From Halichondria panicea (Eukaryota > Porifera > Demospongiae > Suberitida > Halichondriidae): DNA of 64,000 nt. Position numbers and translations under genes: made by a program. The DNA lies in contig NC_087379.1 in the NCBI RefSeq assembly GCF_963675165.1, positions 2,484,201 to 2,548,200 on the forward strand, given 5' to 3'. Below are positions 1 to 12,300 of the stretch, piece after piece. How positions within the stretch are numbered: position 1 is the first letter of the stretch; the number at the start of each line of letters is the position of its first letter. The notes under the pieces are model-generated. The model did not search any database. It was not told the DNA's origin and was given only the letters and a program-made list of their open reading frames with translations.

Positions 1-1098
1 GCTACCAATAGCTAGCGTCCTAGTGCAGAACTAACTACTAAGTAGGGTAGCAACATTCGGTAAACAAGTTTGGCTATGTGCTCTTCTGAAAAGGCTGCAA
101 TAATATTCCAAGTATAAGCAAAACTAGGAATAACTCGAGAATGAAGCATTATTTTACAAATTCACGAATTATAATCCAAGAAAACATGACTATAGAAGCC
201 TAGAAACTCTTATATACTTACACTTTATTGATCCTTGAGCAGCTGTAGCAGTCTACACACACAGACACAGGCACAAACACACTGTACCCCGTATACCTCG
301 CTTGCGCATGCGCACTGAGGCATAAAAATACAATAAGCACATATTTATTTATCCACATTGATGTGGCAATCATTCGTTTGTTGCAATGATAATTGAAAGA
401 CTGAATCCTTAATTAATTATACATTTTGAAAACTATACAGATGAAGCTCTGAGATAAGCTAACTTTGTGGTGGGTTGATAAAGGAACAGCATGGGACACA
501 TAATTATGATATGATATGATGCTGCATAAGTGGTGTAGGGCAGGTTCATTGACGCTTGTCTATATAACCTCTAGGGCAAACCAAATGTGGCTGTACGCTG
601 TACATTAATAAGCAGGTGGTGGCCTACACTTGAACACATGCTATGAAGGCTTTGGGACTGATATAGAGGTTGGCCTGCGGCCATTATTCGATGTACTCAC
701 GCCCAAACACAATGAATTAGTACCGTGTTATATGGGTTATGTTGATGATCAAAACGTGTAGGGGAGGAATTGCTTTGAGTAGCTATACATGCCAATTTTG
801 GAAGATTAGATCATATCACTCCACTAATCATAAGCATCTAATAATTGGTGTAATGATGATTGTAGTACCGTATATAGCGGGTTATTTTCGTATAGTGGAA
901 GTTTTTGTATTGAAGAGCATATCATACGAAAATTAAAACTAAGAAATTATTCTACCGCAATAGATTTAACGCCACTATCCTGAGCTGTACGAATATTTAA
1001 AATACGAAACTTAAAATGGGTGGTCTGTATGAAAATTTGCACCAACGAAAATTACCCGCTATACAGTATATTGCATACATGAGTTTTTTATCACGTAC
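1..1098. repeat. 3' flank of the phosphatase: two interspersed repeats, no exon found
   Basis: Positions 1-331 are a copy of the repeat also seen at 32375-32695 and, more diverged, at 15665-16010; shared landmarks are GCTAGCGT near the start, TTGAGCAGCTGTAGCAG, and a GCGCATGCGCACTGAGGCATA end. Positions 866-1068 are a MITE of the TACCGTATAGCGGG family with inverted ends. I searched the minus strand between them for the expected short terminal PTP exon and saw none. Confidence 0.6.
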
Positions 1099-3164
1099 CA
1101 CAGTTTGTATGGCTCCCGGTTTTTGTAGCCTGAGGGCTTTGACGGTCTGGAACACATCGACAACGCTCTCACATTTGCAAGAGTCAATGCAGTTGAGCAG
1201 GGCACAGAACACGGCACACCTGCCCACGGTGTTGCTATGGGTAGAACAGGTGTGGACTAAACACCAGTACAGAATTACCACACGCACACATAATTATGAT
1301 GTGGGCATTGAGAGCTTTATAACAAACAAGGTCCTAATCAGATGAAGTCTAACTAATTATTTGCCGACAAAATTAAAACAGCATAAACTTCTTACGTAGG
1401 CGCCACGTTAAAATGTCACCCATAATTAGTAGATACAGCATGAGACCGAGTGTTTTGCATAAAACAAGAGGAATCTCTATAATTATGATTATGTGTTTTA
1501 TGCCCCTTACCAAATCGTGTAATAACAAAAATAACACGAAAGGGACTGTATGACTTTTTCACGCTTGCAACCTAATATAGCACCATTTTTTAGTGAGCAT
1601 AATAATTTTCAAGTTATCGACTCGTTATTACGGTAATTTAAATCTCCGAACCTTCCATGCACGATAATGGGTTTGTCTCCCGTTCTCCTCTGAGCTATCA
1701 TTAGTTTATCCAGCACTTTCATGAGGGCCACCGGGTTGATACACACTCCATCCTGGCTCCAACCCGCCATTTGGAACTGGATCACTTTCCGCAAATCTTC
1801 ACCCTTGGAGGGGAATAGATGTTAATAGAGGAAAGTAAAATCACAGTATTTATACTTAAACTTTATCGAGCAAATCATTATTGGCAGGAGGGCGCATAAA
1901 AACGTACACATGTCATACCGTATAGCCGGTAATTTCACGAATGCCTACTTCAGTGTAAACAGCAACCAACGAAAACGAATATTGCTCAACCATGATTTTT
2001 TTGCCTCCCCCCGAATATAACCCGCTATACGTACGGTAGGTAGGTACATACAAGCTATGTGGTGATCGGGGCGATACCTTGGGGTTGGTGATTCCAAACG
2101 TCCTCACTAGGAAGCCTTCCTGCCTCTTTCTCTCCAGAGTAAAGACGGTGTGTGCTCCATGCTTCTCCCCATTAATGGCAGCCTTGGCCTGACTGTCTGG
2201 CCAATAGCGATAGCAGCACTCCTAGAGCAGTACAGTGTTGGGAAGAATGGAGTAGCTTTTGTAAGACATGACCCTTTATCAAATCCGCGTCGTGACTATT
2301 CTTAGCATTTTTATTGGTGCTCCTTTACCAGTGCAACAGGTAAAGGGTCATGCAAAACAAATACTGTAATCGGCTCACATGCAAAAGCTACAAATATGGC
2401 AGTGGAATGGATTGGGATTGCTACCTTCATGGCAGGCATGTGAGTTTTTTGGGGCTTTTACAAAGTCTATGGCACAGATCAGCATCTAGTAGTACTAAGT
2501 AGTAGTTAGGGATCTGTGGTCTGTTTGTGGTGAATCTCGCTACAGAAACGAATGCTATATCTAAAAGAACTATCATTTAAATTCAATGCTTAAGAATGTT
2601 TTACCTCCTCCATCTCGTCTAGACCTGAGAGCATGACAATCACTGCACAGTCTCTCTCATAGACCATCCTCCAGAAATCTTCAGTAGTGTTCTCCATCGG
2701 AGCTTGTGCTATGATGAATGCATTCTTCTGCTTGTAACCCTACGGTAGGTAAATACGCTATTTCACGTCCTTTTGTTAATTGTTCATTGAATATGTATGT
2801 ATAAGCTAACAAAACCACCTGCATGGTATTTATCCTCTTGTAAAAGGCTTGCATGTTTATAGGGGAGTTAGCAATACAAATGTGTGATAACAACACTTTT
2901 AGTTTAGGCAATGGTAATTTCAACGACTTACATTGACATAAGAAGCATGAATATATGTTTTGTCCATGTTCTGAGCCTGCAACCACACTCTGCTTCTGTC
3001 AGCTATACAGAGAGTATAACCATGGTTAATTACGATAATACATTAAATCTGTATAGTAAGATTCTCTCACGGGGTAAGAACTCATTGCTCCGATTCTTGT
3101 CAGTACACCTCAGGGATACCGTGCGAGGCAGGTCTCTAGACTGGGGACTCACTTTCTCCAGTGT
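1099..3164 (-). other. PTP domain D2, degenerate and probably inactive
   Basis: D2 is recognisable from DKNRSNEFLPPDRSRVWL, TYIHASYVN, DFWRMVYERD, CYRYWPDS and VVDVFQTVKALRLQKPG. The WPD loop reads AGWSQDG, and the P-loop, read across the intron from 1652 to 1234, is HGSNTVGRC in place of HC-x5-R-(S/T): the catalytic Cys is Gly, the mid-loop Gly is Thr and the final Ser/Thr is Cys. Membrane-distal domains are often weak or regulatory in this family, but loss of the Cys itself leaves no classical mechanism. The start at 3164 includes the inter-domain linker. Confidence 0.85.
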
Positions 3165-6100
3165 CTGTATGTTGAGGAAAGAGTGAGGGCAAAGGAGTCA
3201 TGTTGGTGAGTGGCACTCAGTATAAGCTATGCTGTAGACAACTTCATTCATGTTGTGTCTCTAGTTGCCACTTTCACTTTACTGTACCATTAGAATTACG
3301 CCAAGCCTTACCTCAAATTGCTTTTCATATCCAGTGAGACTAGTCTCCCCGTTCTTGTTGGACATCTTAGTTACTGCCTTCTTGAAGCCTGGGGCTGGTA
3401 TTTGTGTTTCTCCACATGTGATGCTCTCAAGCACAGCATCGTGAATGAATGCATACTGCTCCTGTGTATGTTAAATAAGAAAACCATAATTATAGCTAGG
3501 AAGGTGGAGCTAAAGAAAACACAGTGTATTTTGCTCAAGAAGCTCAGGTCTAAGTGTAACGAGTGTTGGGTACAATTAAGTCACAGTTGTTGGTTGCTTG
3601 CTGGACTCATTGCATCATCTGCATGCTTCTATAGATACTATACTTACTGGTGTCTGCACCATCTTCATTCTCTGTGATCTGATCTTGCACACAATGCCAG
3701 CAATGTCTATGACATTCTCACGAGCTGCCTGTGACAATGCAATGTCTATTGTCATCAGTGTGCCTGTCCTCCCTACACCAGCACTGTATAGGAAGCACAG
3801 TGTAACAACTCTGACACAAACACCCAATCTTTCTTATAGCATTGAATTTGTTCTTTTTACACTTGCCTAACGAACTAAATATGATTTCCCTCAGATTTCC
3901 CTAGTATCATGGCTTAGAAAATAGTTTCTAAACAAGGATGCTAAGTGCGTACACACTACACAGTAATATAGTTACTGATTTATTAATTGTGTATACTAAT
4001 AGCTTGTTATTCTCTCTACCTGCAGTGTACAAGGATGGATCCCTTTGTTGGCTTATGCATACTCTTCACCCGGTGGAGATAGGCCAGCAATGGCCCGGGA
4101 TACTCCGGTATCCCATGGTCTGGCCATGAGAGGAACTGGTAATGAGTGATCTTGCGAATGTTGCGGGCACTCTCAACATGCTCTAAGGTCTGTGTTGTGG
4201 TTTGGGTGTGGGGTGGGATGATGTCATTTGCGTACTACTTAACATTGTGTATTCAATTCTGTTTAAACTGTCTTCATTGAACAAGTTATACTGGTTAAAG
4301 TAGGTGTACGTACGTATACATTACGTGCTTACGCCACCTACAAACTCTATGGCTACAAATTGTTGTGTCTAGCTACCCACATGTCAGACTGATGCAGTGT
4401 GCACACATGACTTACTGTTAGTGTATGTTTTGATTAAGCCAATTGTAAACAACACTCACTCACCAACAGTTGGAAAGTCCTTATAGTATAGTCAGCAAAG
4501 ACTTGTGTCTCCACTAGAGTGATCATGAATGGACCGTATTCAGCACTCCCTGTGTCTGGCCAGTACTGCTCACACATCTTATGTCGTCCCTCCGTTAGGC
4601 TGGTAACCATGGCAATGGTCTGCACCTTTTCCTGCCAGATCATCCTCCAGAAGTCGACAATTGTCGAGGGAAGGGGACCTTCAGAGAACAAGGACGGGTG
4701 AGTGGAACAGTGCATACACACGTTAAGATCCTATAGTACTGTAGTATGAGATATCTCGGTAATGCCAATTCTTATACACAGTATTGATTTTAAGCTGCCC
4801 ACGGGAGATTTCATTTTTATACGTGTATCTTTGGTGCAATGTTCTGTACATGCACTCAGATAGCTTACCTTGTGCTGCTATGTATCTTTTTGGCTTGACG
4901 TATCCCTGCATGTGTATTCAAACAGAGAAGTGTGTTACTATACCATGCACTAATAGTGCATGAAACCTGTGTATTGTGGTGTAAGCACCAAAGCCTTCAC
5001 TACAGGTGTAAGTTATGTTAGTAATCTTTACTCTACCATGTTACACCATGCAAGAGTAAGCTCTATTTCATCGTAGCAACTTACGTCTACGTAAGAGGCA
5101 TTGATGTAGTTATACTGACACTCTGAGTGGTTGATAGGCTCCAAGAGTAGGCGATTCCTGTCATCTGTTGGATTATAGTCACAACTTTTGTTCAAGGCAC
5201 TGTTAATAATATAAGAATGGCTTACAAGGAGTGATGTTTTTGTAGCGGTTCTTGAACCGGTTCTCCCCTGTCCTGCCCACTGAAGTCTGTTCATCCTCCT
5301 CCCCTGACAGCAGGGACTATGATATAGGTATACATGCAGTGCGTGGTGAATGCAGAATTGTCATGCCTATCGCTATCCTCAATAGAGAGGTTGTAAATAG
5401 TTGGAATCCAGCCTTATTTGTTTATAAGTTCTTAAAATGACAGTATCCATAATTATAGGTATAGTACGATCATGCATTTATAGGAAATTTGAATGTCACA
5501 ATTTTTAGGGCCAATAATATTATACTGTCCTTTTGTAAATATTGATCAGTACTCGGCCTTTATCAGAGGTATATACCACTTATCTCATACTGTATAATGT
5601 AATACAATAGACGACATGTTGAAGAGTGGAATGCACTGACAATAATTGTTAGTAACAGTTGTCGTTACGAGCCAGTGAATATCAGATTAGTATTTGACAC
5701 TAACCTGGAACTCAGCAGTGAATCCTTTGTTGTTGAAGGTGTGGCAATGGGATACGTGCTCTCCAAACCTCTCCTTCTTGACCATATGGCTCTCTAGCTT
5801 GGTTCCATTCCTCTTTCTCCTATCCACAGTCGAAGTATCCACCTCCTCCTCTACATACACTGTAAGCTTCGTGCATCCCTCCACACTGCCCAGAGAATTG
5901 CTTACAATGAAGTCGTAAATCCCTGCATGCTTCCTATTGGCTTCTTTTATGAAGATAGTACCATCGTTCAAAATTTCTCTGCCATTGAGTGAGTTTGTGT
6001 CCAGTCTCATGCCGTCATAGAACCAATCAATACTTGGTTTGGGGAATCCCGTGAACTCCACCTTCAGTGATACCTCCTCCCCCTCTCCAATATGCACGTA

Positions 6101-9022
6101 TCTCTTGAAGTCCTTTATCTTGGGCTCTGAAGCTAGGTGCATGCATGTGTGTATGTGTGTGTTTGTGTTAATGTGAATTCTCTGTGCTGTGTTTGGTACT
6201 AAATCTCACTTGATCATATAGTAGCTACAATTCCCGGTAATTATACAATTGTGTAATGTGCTTGAAGCCGATACAAATTATGATGTTACAGTAGCTCCTT
6301 GGGATCTAAATTAGCTGCACTCGATTTTACAAAGCCTTTTAAACTCTAATTTAATTGAGAACTTTGCTACAGTTTGTAGAGCGTTACGGTATGGTTGCTT
6401 GAAGTGGAACACTTGTTGTGTAAGCTGCCACCTTTTTAATCAAAACGGTGGTGTACGCCTTGTGCTAATTGTAATAGTTCAAAGTTTTTAGAGTCACAAT
6501 AGCCAAAGTTAATATGGTTAGCAATGTGGGTGGCAACAGCTTTAAGCCCAAACTGTTTACATCCTAGTGGCATCATAATTATGCACTGCTGACCTTGCAC
6601 TATATAGTTTATTAGCCCTATCTATATAGCTGGCAAATCGCTAAATGCTTTATATCAACACCACACTAGTTTTAATGCTCTTTATAATTATATAGCTCAA
6701 TTTTTCTGCATGTATTTCTCACCTTTGATCTCGTCATATATGTTCTTGTCTGACTTCTTGAGTGTGTCCTTGTTTGAGCCCCGAGACTGAGACTGTGTCT
6801 GCAGCAGCTGACTGTCCCTCTTCACCTCCAGGAACATATCGTTGACGGTAATAGGGCCACTGATGCTCAGTCTTTTGTTGCGTGCCCTCCACTCCTTCCA
6901 CGTTGTCCGGTGTCTCCTACAGTAGGAATATATATATTTTGTGTTAGGACTCTGTCAAAATGCAATTTTGTTTGTTGTATCATCTTGTTGCTTGTTATAC
7001 AGTAGAATCTTGTGCATTTTGCGACTAATATCAACTGATCACATTTCTCTTTTGCAGAGAATGACAGGAATTGCCTGCTTTTGGTTGTTTAGTCGAAGGT
7101 TTAATGCACTAGATTTTGTGTAGACCGTCCTTATATAGAGCGGCATATTACAGTGTTCCTTATTCAGAGGTTCCAATATTAATAGTATATGATTGCGTTC
7201 TACATATTTCCAAAAAGAGTTTTGTGTCTTACGATGTTATTAATTTTAGCTCTGTTAGTTAGCCTCACCATAGCATCCATCCCAGTATGATGCCCGATAG
7301 TATCAGCAGCACCAGAATGATGATCACCATCACTCCTACTACAGCACCCACGACTATCGGTTGAACTCGGTCTGTGCATGGGGGAGGGAGTGGAAGCATC
7401 ACCAGGTGGTCGTGTCTATGGTATTCGTGTGTGTTTAACTGTTCTATATAATTATATGGTGCATGGACAGTTTTGAAGCTTCAACTGTTTTAGTTATTAC
7501 CACACATTGACTATAGAGGAATATATTAACCTAAAGCTGAGTTCTATAACACCTGCAAAGTACTCCTCACCTATTGTTACCATTCCTTCCTCAGTACCTA
7601 TGAATTCAGAATCGGTTGTCGTGCCATCACTAAGTTCTTCTTCACTTGTAACTCCAGGTGTGGTATTAGGCCTGTCTGTTAGGGGTCTTGTAGTGGGAGT
7701 AGCTCGTCTTGTGGTAGTTGTAATGGGCCTGCTAGTGGTTGTTGTAGTGATAGGGGGTGCCATTGTGGTTGGACGCATTGTTGTTGGCTGTGTAGATGGT
7801 GTGGTGGTGGTGGTGGTGGTGGTGGTGGTGACAGGTGGTTGAGTGGGAGGCTGTGTAGTTGGTGGAGGCGGTGTAGTAGGTGGAAGGGTGGTTGGCGGTG
7901 GAGGTGATGTAGTGGGTGGAAAGGTAGTTGGTGGTGGAGATGGTGTAGTGGGTGGGAGTGTGGTGGGTGGATCTGTTGTAGGTATTGGATCTGTATAATA
8001 GATGAAAACAACAAAATTAATTGCTAGGTATAAATAATTCCTTTGTTCGATCGACTCACTTAAAGTGGCTGGTATAAATTCGATAGCATTTGACTGAGGC
8101 CCAAATTCAGTTCCTATGGCAGCCACTCTAAACTGATAACGCTGACTCAAATCTGGAATATGGATTTTGCCATTCATCAGTGTTTGGCTGCTCCTGATTA
8201 TTCTTTCTATTACTAAAATCACAATAGTCCTCTGGTTCACAACATTATAATAAACACCGTACAAGGTGATTGGAGAGTTCTGTTGTGCACATTCGACCTC
8301 ATCCCACGTCAGGACCACTACACCGCTGTCTAGATACGCTTGCACGTTGGGGGGAGGTACTGCTGGTGGCAGAGACGAATTACCTGGAAATAGTAGTAAG
8401 TTATACTGTTGATGATGACGACCCGAAATATGACGGATATATATATAATGTAAAATATACACTTATTGTTGATTTTAGGGACATGTTTTCACCTCCAATG
8501 TATATCTCATTTGAAGACTGAGATCGTCCTTTTCCACCAGCTGCAAGTTCCATGACAGCTTTGACACGCACGTTACATGGCAACCCCTCGATAACCATCT
8601 CTGTTACTGTGGTATCATCCAGACACTCGTTGCTGATGACGATGTCACCATCGCTGTTCTCAAACCTGACACACACTACTTGAATGCAACCTGGGTCAGT
8701 GAGCCTCCAAGTTACCATGGCTGCTCCTAATGGACTTCCTGGGACACTCTGAAATTGAGCTTGAACTTCAGTGGAGAACACGTTTGGGTTGTTTTCAATG
8801 TAGTCTCCTAGGTTTTCTGAAGAAAAGCCATAGGTTGTACATTACTATTGGACTCACTCATTTTAATACATAATTTATTATAGTGTCATAGTCTGATGAA
8901 ATGACTTTAATCTCCGCACCTTGAGATATTTGACAGGTGACCTGGCCCTTGATGGGTAGTACAAAGACAGCTGAAGAGCACAGGAACACTAGTAGCCACA
9001 AGTAGCTAATGAAGGGTAACAT
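1099..9022 (-). CDS. Receptor-type protein tyrosine phosphatase, two PTP domains, 3' end missing
   Basis: Twenty exons are phase-consistent: 9022-8920, 8816-8493, 8383-8060, 7990-7553, 7371-7269, 6916-6723, 6132-5705, 5298-5226, 5164-5085, 4905-4869, 4678-4464, 4189-4020, 3783-3648, 3461-3312, 3164-3071, 3002-2932, 2739-2605, 2221-2078, 1803-1652 and 1234-1099, about 1,169 aa. The start ATG at 9022 opens a signal peptide (MLPFISYLWLLVFLCSSA). Then come two FN3 domains, a Pro/Thr mucin-like stalk, a TM helix (VVGAVVGVMVIIILVLLILS) with a basic stop-transfer, an I-set Ig domain, and PTP D1 and D2. D1 should dephosphorylate phosphotyrosine at the inner membrane face; D2 is degenerate. The usual short exon after D2 (beginning like EQY) was not found in 1-1098, so the gene either runs off the window or has lost it. 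The Ig domain following the TM is unusual for this family. Family assignment is very safe; acceptors of exons 8, 9 and 16 were chosen by reading phase. Confidence 0.93.
1915..2036. mobile_element. Short MITE of the TACCGTATAGCGGG family in a phosphatase intron
   Basis: The left end TACCGTATAGCCGGTAAT is mirrored by ATAACCCGCTATACGTACGG at the right. It matches the ends of the longer members at 19972-20171, 35842-36050 and 46610-46821. It lies wholly in the intron between exons 2221-2078 and 1803-1652 and does not touch a splice site. Confidence 0.55.
3648..5298 (-). other. PTP domain D1, all catalytic motifs intact
   Basis: Exons 5298-3648 contain the ordered classical PTP motifs: ENRFKNRYKNITPYDRNR, NYINASYVD, KRYIAAQG, DFWRMIW, EQYWP, the WPDHG loop with its general-acid Asp, the P-loop HCSAGVGRTGT with nucleophilic Cys and Arg, and the Q-loop VQTP followed by EQY in the next exon. 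The P-loop is split by an intron after HC-AG (phase 2), and the equivalent D2 motif is split in the same place, supporting an origin of both domains by internal duplication. Nothing essential is missing, so D1 should be active. Confidence 0.93.
5705..6132 (-). other. I-set Ig-like domain exon located after the TM segment of the phosphatase
   Basis: The exon reads ASEPKIKDFKRYVHIGEGEE, then a VSLKVEFTGFPKPSIDWFYD core, an NDGTIFIKEANRKHAGIYDF strand pair and a basic RRKRNG linker. The FxGxPxPxxxWxxDG and (H/D)AGxY signatures are those of I-set Ig domains. Both positions that normally carry the disulfide cysteines are non-cysteine (VSLKVEF, YDFIVSN), which fits a reducing cytosolic location as in titin-type I-set domains. 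It lies between the TM exon at 7371-7269 and the PTP exons, in matching splice phase. Confidence 0.82.
7269..7990 (-). other. Mucin-like Thr/Pro stalk exon and transmembrane exon of the phosphatase
   Basis: Exon 7990-7553 encodes about 145 residues dominated by Pro-Thr-Thr repeats, a run of ten threonines (from a GGT/GGTGGT microsatellite at about 7799-7831 on the plus strand) and an acidic end (EEELSDG). It should be an O-glycosylated extracellular spacer between FN3 domains and membrane. Exon 7371-7269 encodes the single TM segment and is followed in the next exon by WRHRTTWKEWRARNKR, a strong basic cytoplasmic anchor. The microsatellite makes stalk length likely to vary between alleles. 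Confidence 0.85.
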
Positions 9023-9374
9023 GGCTTTACTAATTCTAATACTCAGTTCTTCTCACTGGATGCTTTGTATCTTTATTGTATAGCCTGTGAACTGAAGACT
9101 AAAGCAGATGGTGCATCATGCAATGTGACTACCTGTAAGACCCAACAAGCCCCCTCCCCTGTTCTTGAAGCCACAACATTTTGAGTTTCACTCTTAGCCT
9201 CAGCTTGTTCAGTGTAATGTTGTGTGTGTAGACTCCAAGTTTGTTTACATTTCACCCACAGGGTGGGAGATGTGATAATTCAATTAATTGTGACATTTAG
9301 TGCAAACACAGGAACAAAACAAATAGGTTTACTGTGTACATACTATGTATTGATCAGTTCTGTGCTCTTAATCA
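9023..9374. other. Intergenic gap between phosphatase start and Ig/SEA receptor end
   Basis: This 352-bp stretch must hold the phosphatase promoter and 5' UTR and the 3' UTR of the upstream minus-strand receptor. I see no coding exon or clear repeat in it. Both genes lie on the same strand, head to tail. Confidence 0.5.
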
Positions 9375-12300
9375 TTAAATGTAGTAGTCTGACTCCTCCC
9401 GGCTTTCCTCTTGCTCTGATTCTGGTTCCACCTCCCCAAATCTGGGATAGTCGTAAATATGACGTCCAGACGCCCCATCTGGAGAGGACCCTCTGCCGCG
9501 ACGAATGCTCTGATAGTTATTCGATAGAATGGTGTCTCTTTGGTTATCGCTGGTAGTCACAGTATAAGCTGGATTTTGTACGCAATTTAGGGAAGATTCC
9601 AATCTGGATGGTATTGGTTCCGAAGTATAATTCTTGGCAGATTCCGTTCCATTTGCCTCTGTTCTCTGGCTAGTACTGCTGTTTCCCATTCTGTTAGAAC
9701 GAGTGTTTCTTAGTACGTGATGATTGGCTCTTCCAGCAAACGAAATTGCTCTTCTTCCTACAATGGAGTGGATTTGCGGGTACGAGTACGACTGCGGATC
9801 AATGGAAATTTCTGGGCTTGTGATTGGACGATGAGACGGTGTTACCATTTGTAGCGGAGGCTGAACATTACTTGACTCTTTGATTTTGTTTTTTTGTTTT
9901 CTACACTTGAGTACACACCTGTATATTATATAAACTTGCAGTGACTACACTGTTGCACATTGATTATTGTCTCACCGTATCAGTCCTGTTAAAATAGCCA
10001 CCATTATTGCTAGAGTTAGCATTGCCAATAATACAATAGCCAGTGTTGTGAGCTGGTTCTCCTGTCTGGGCTGTCCCTGTAATATAAGCAATGATTGTGT
10101 GACTGTAGACAAAGTTACACGTTGCTCTTACCTCTATACAGCGCCCTTGAGCATCCCTTAGGGCACAGCTGGTATCAATCACCAACGTTGCATCGTTGAA
10201 TGTCCTCACTCCCATAAGTCTACCGGCAGCAGAGCTGAGCAAATTCGATGCTGTCAGTTCTCCATCTTGGTCAGAAAACAACAAGTCCGAGCTCAAAGTA
10301 AGCATATTGTTATCGTCACATAACATGGTTGCCATGGTGAACTCGTCTAGCGTGATGTCACAGTTACATGTTTGGGAGAAGGTGGATCTTAGTTCACTTA
10401 GAACAGCTGTTTTAACGGCTTCTGTTGACACTGATACCTATATGGGGTAGAGAATTTAGTCTTTTATGTTTGTCACATTTTTGTTTTGTTTCCTTACACA
10501 ATCCAGGCCATTTTCGGGACGGAGCTGGAGACTGAAGGATGCTGCATTGGCAGATAAGGTGAGTGTCTATATTGCTACTACTATGTAGTGGATACATTTC
10601 GGCAAGGAAAGAAATTTGAATTTGGTCAATCTAGGTTTATCCAATTTTGTCAATCCTTTCCATGCATGAACTGCGTATGCCTATCAACAATGCATTTGCA
10701 GTAAGATCGCGAGATAGAATCGCGTTTTAGTCTTCTATGTTTGTTGTACGTAATTATTATTTTGCTTGATACTGAAATTATGCTTGTACTAGCTTACCTT
10801 TTTCTGCAATATGTATCGACTTTGAGCTTTGTCGACCATCCGTTTCCATAGCAGTGCATGTGTACGTGCCGTACTCATTCACAAAGTCCAATTTCTCCAC
10901 AGTATCGGAAATGTTAATATACAGTATGCTTGAAAAATTTGTTGTCATCACTTGGTATCCATTCTTATGCCAGTTCAGCTCCTGCGCGCTGCTGTTCTGT
11001 TGAGCTAGTGTGCATGATAGTGTTGAGCCTTCCTCATCACCAATACTGTAGTAGTATTTGCTGGCATTCACAGAAATCCGATCTGTAAATGTTATCATAT
11101 AATTATTATAGTTGTTATTATCAATAGTAGGTATACATACCTGCCTAGTATAACTATACCAATGCATGGAGTTTTAATGTACTGTGCACTGCAGTTATTA
11201 CTATAGCAGGGAAACAGTTGTTAAAATTCAGTTGGCCTATCCTTCTGTACTTCATCTTCTGTACTTCATCTTCTGTACTTCATTTTCGAGTATTATAGCT
11301 AAATGTGATACTGTTCTTTATGCATGCATCCACTCACCAGCCATTTCGATGTAAATGGTAGCTTCTCCAATTAGGAAGAACAGGAGTCGCATTCCACCAT
11401 CTAGGAAATTCTGATAGCTTGTGTCACATTGTGTTATATCGAGCACCCTCTGTACATCCTCAGTCCTCACATAGAACTGGTACTCGTATATCCCCACATC
11501 CAGTGCCGTAGGTGAGAAAAAGATCAGATTTGCCTCCACTGTGCTGTCATTGATCAGCCTGTATTCACTGACTGTACTACCTCTGCTAGAAAGTCTATAT
11601 GTAGTATCAAATATAATTTTTCCGTTGTGGAGTAGCTTGTAACTAAGTTCGAAGTTGTCTGAGAGTTGGTTATAGTCAATCCCTTGAATTGACTGCAGTG
11701 GTATCTGGATCATCACATATACTTGCTTTTTCTCAAAGAATTCATAATAGTGGGTACTTTTAGTTGGTTCAGCGGGAATCTGTTTAGTACCTGTATACAG
11801 CATAAGAGAATGTAAATGCCCTCGTATATAATGAGTCTTCATCATGTAATTACCATAATCATGTAGAAGGTAGACTGCATATAATGTTGTATACTGAATG
11901 CTGCTCACCTATGTTGACTTGAAATTCCACAGGACTGAAGATAGCGTACAGTCCTAGAGTACTCAGCACTATGTCACTGCATTGCCTGTTAATATCCCCC
12001 GCAATTCCCAGCATATTACCTTCAGTTTCGTTATTTCTATCAAAGCCTCTTGAAATGTAGAAATGTGACACACTCAGTACATACTCTCCAGTATCGGATT
12101 CTTGTGTTCTGTTGAAAGAAAGAGTAGGTTGATCTGAGTCTAGTGGCTGTGTAATGGGGACTCCATTGTAGCTCCATCTTGTTAAGACCCTCGTGTTGAG
12201 TAGTGGGCTCTTGTTGTCAGTGCTGTACTGCCTTGACACCTCACCTCTTAGAATGAGAGGTTTGGTAGGCTGTAGACTGACCGCAGTTCTCCCAATAGCT

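Noticed and set aside
7507-7842. Plus-strand open frame rich in Val/Gly opposite the mucin exon
   Set aside because: It is the antisense of the Thr/Pro repeat exon of the phosphatase; low-complexity codons leave it open by chance.
7679-8014. Second minus-strand frame rich in His/Pro in the same exon
   Set aside because: Out of frame with the phosphatase; the spliced frame with FN3 and TM exons is the supported one.
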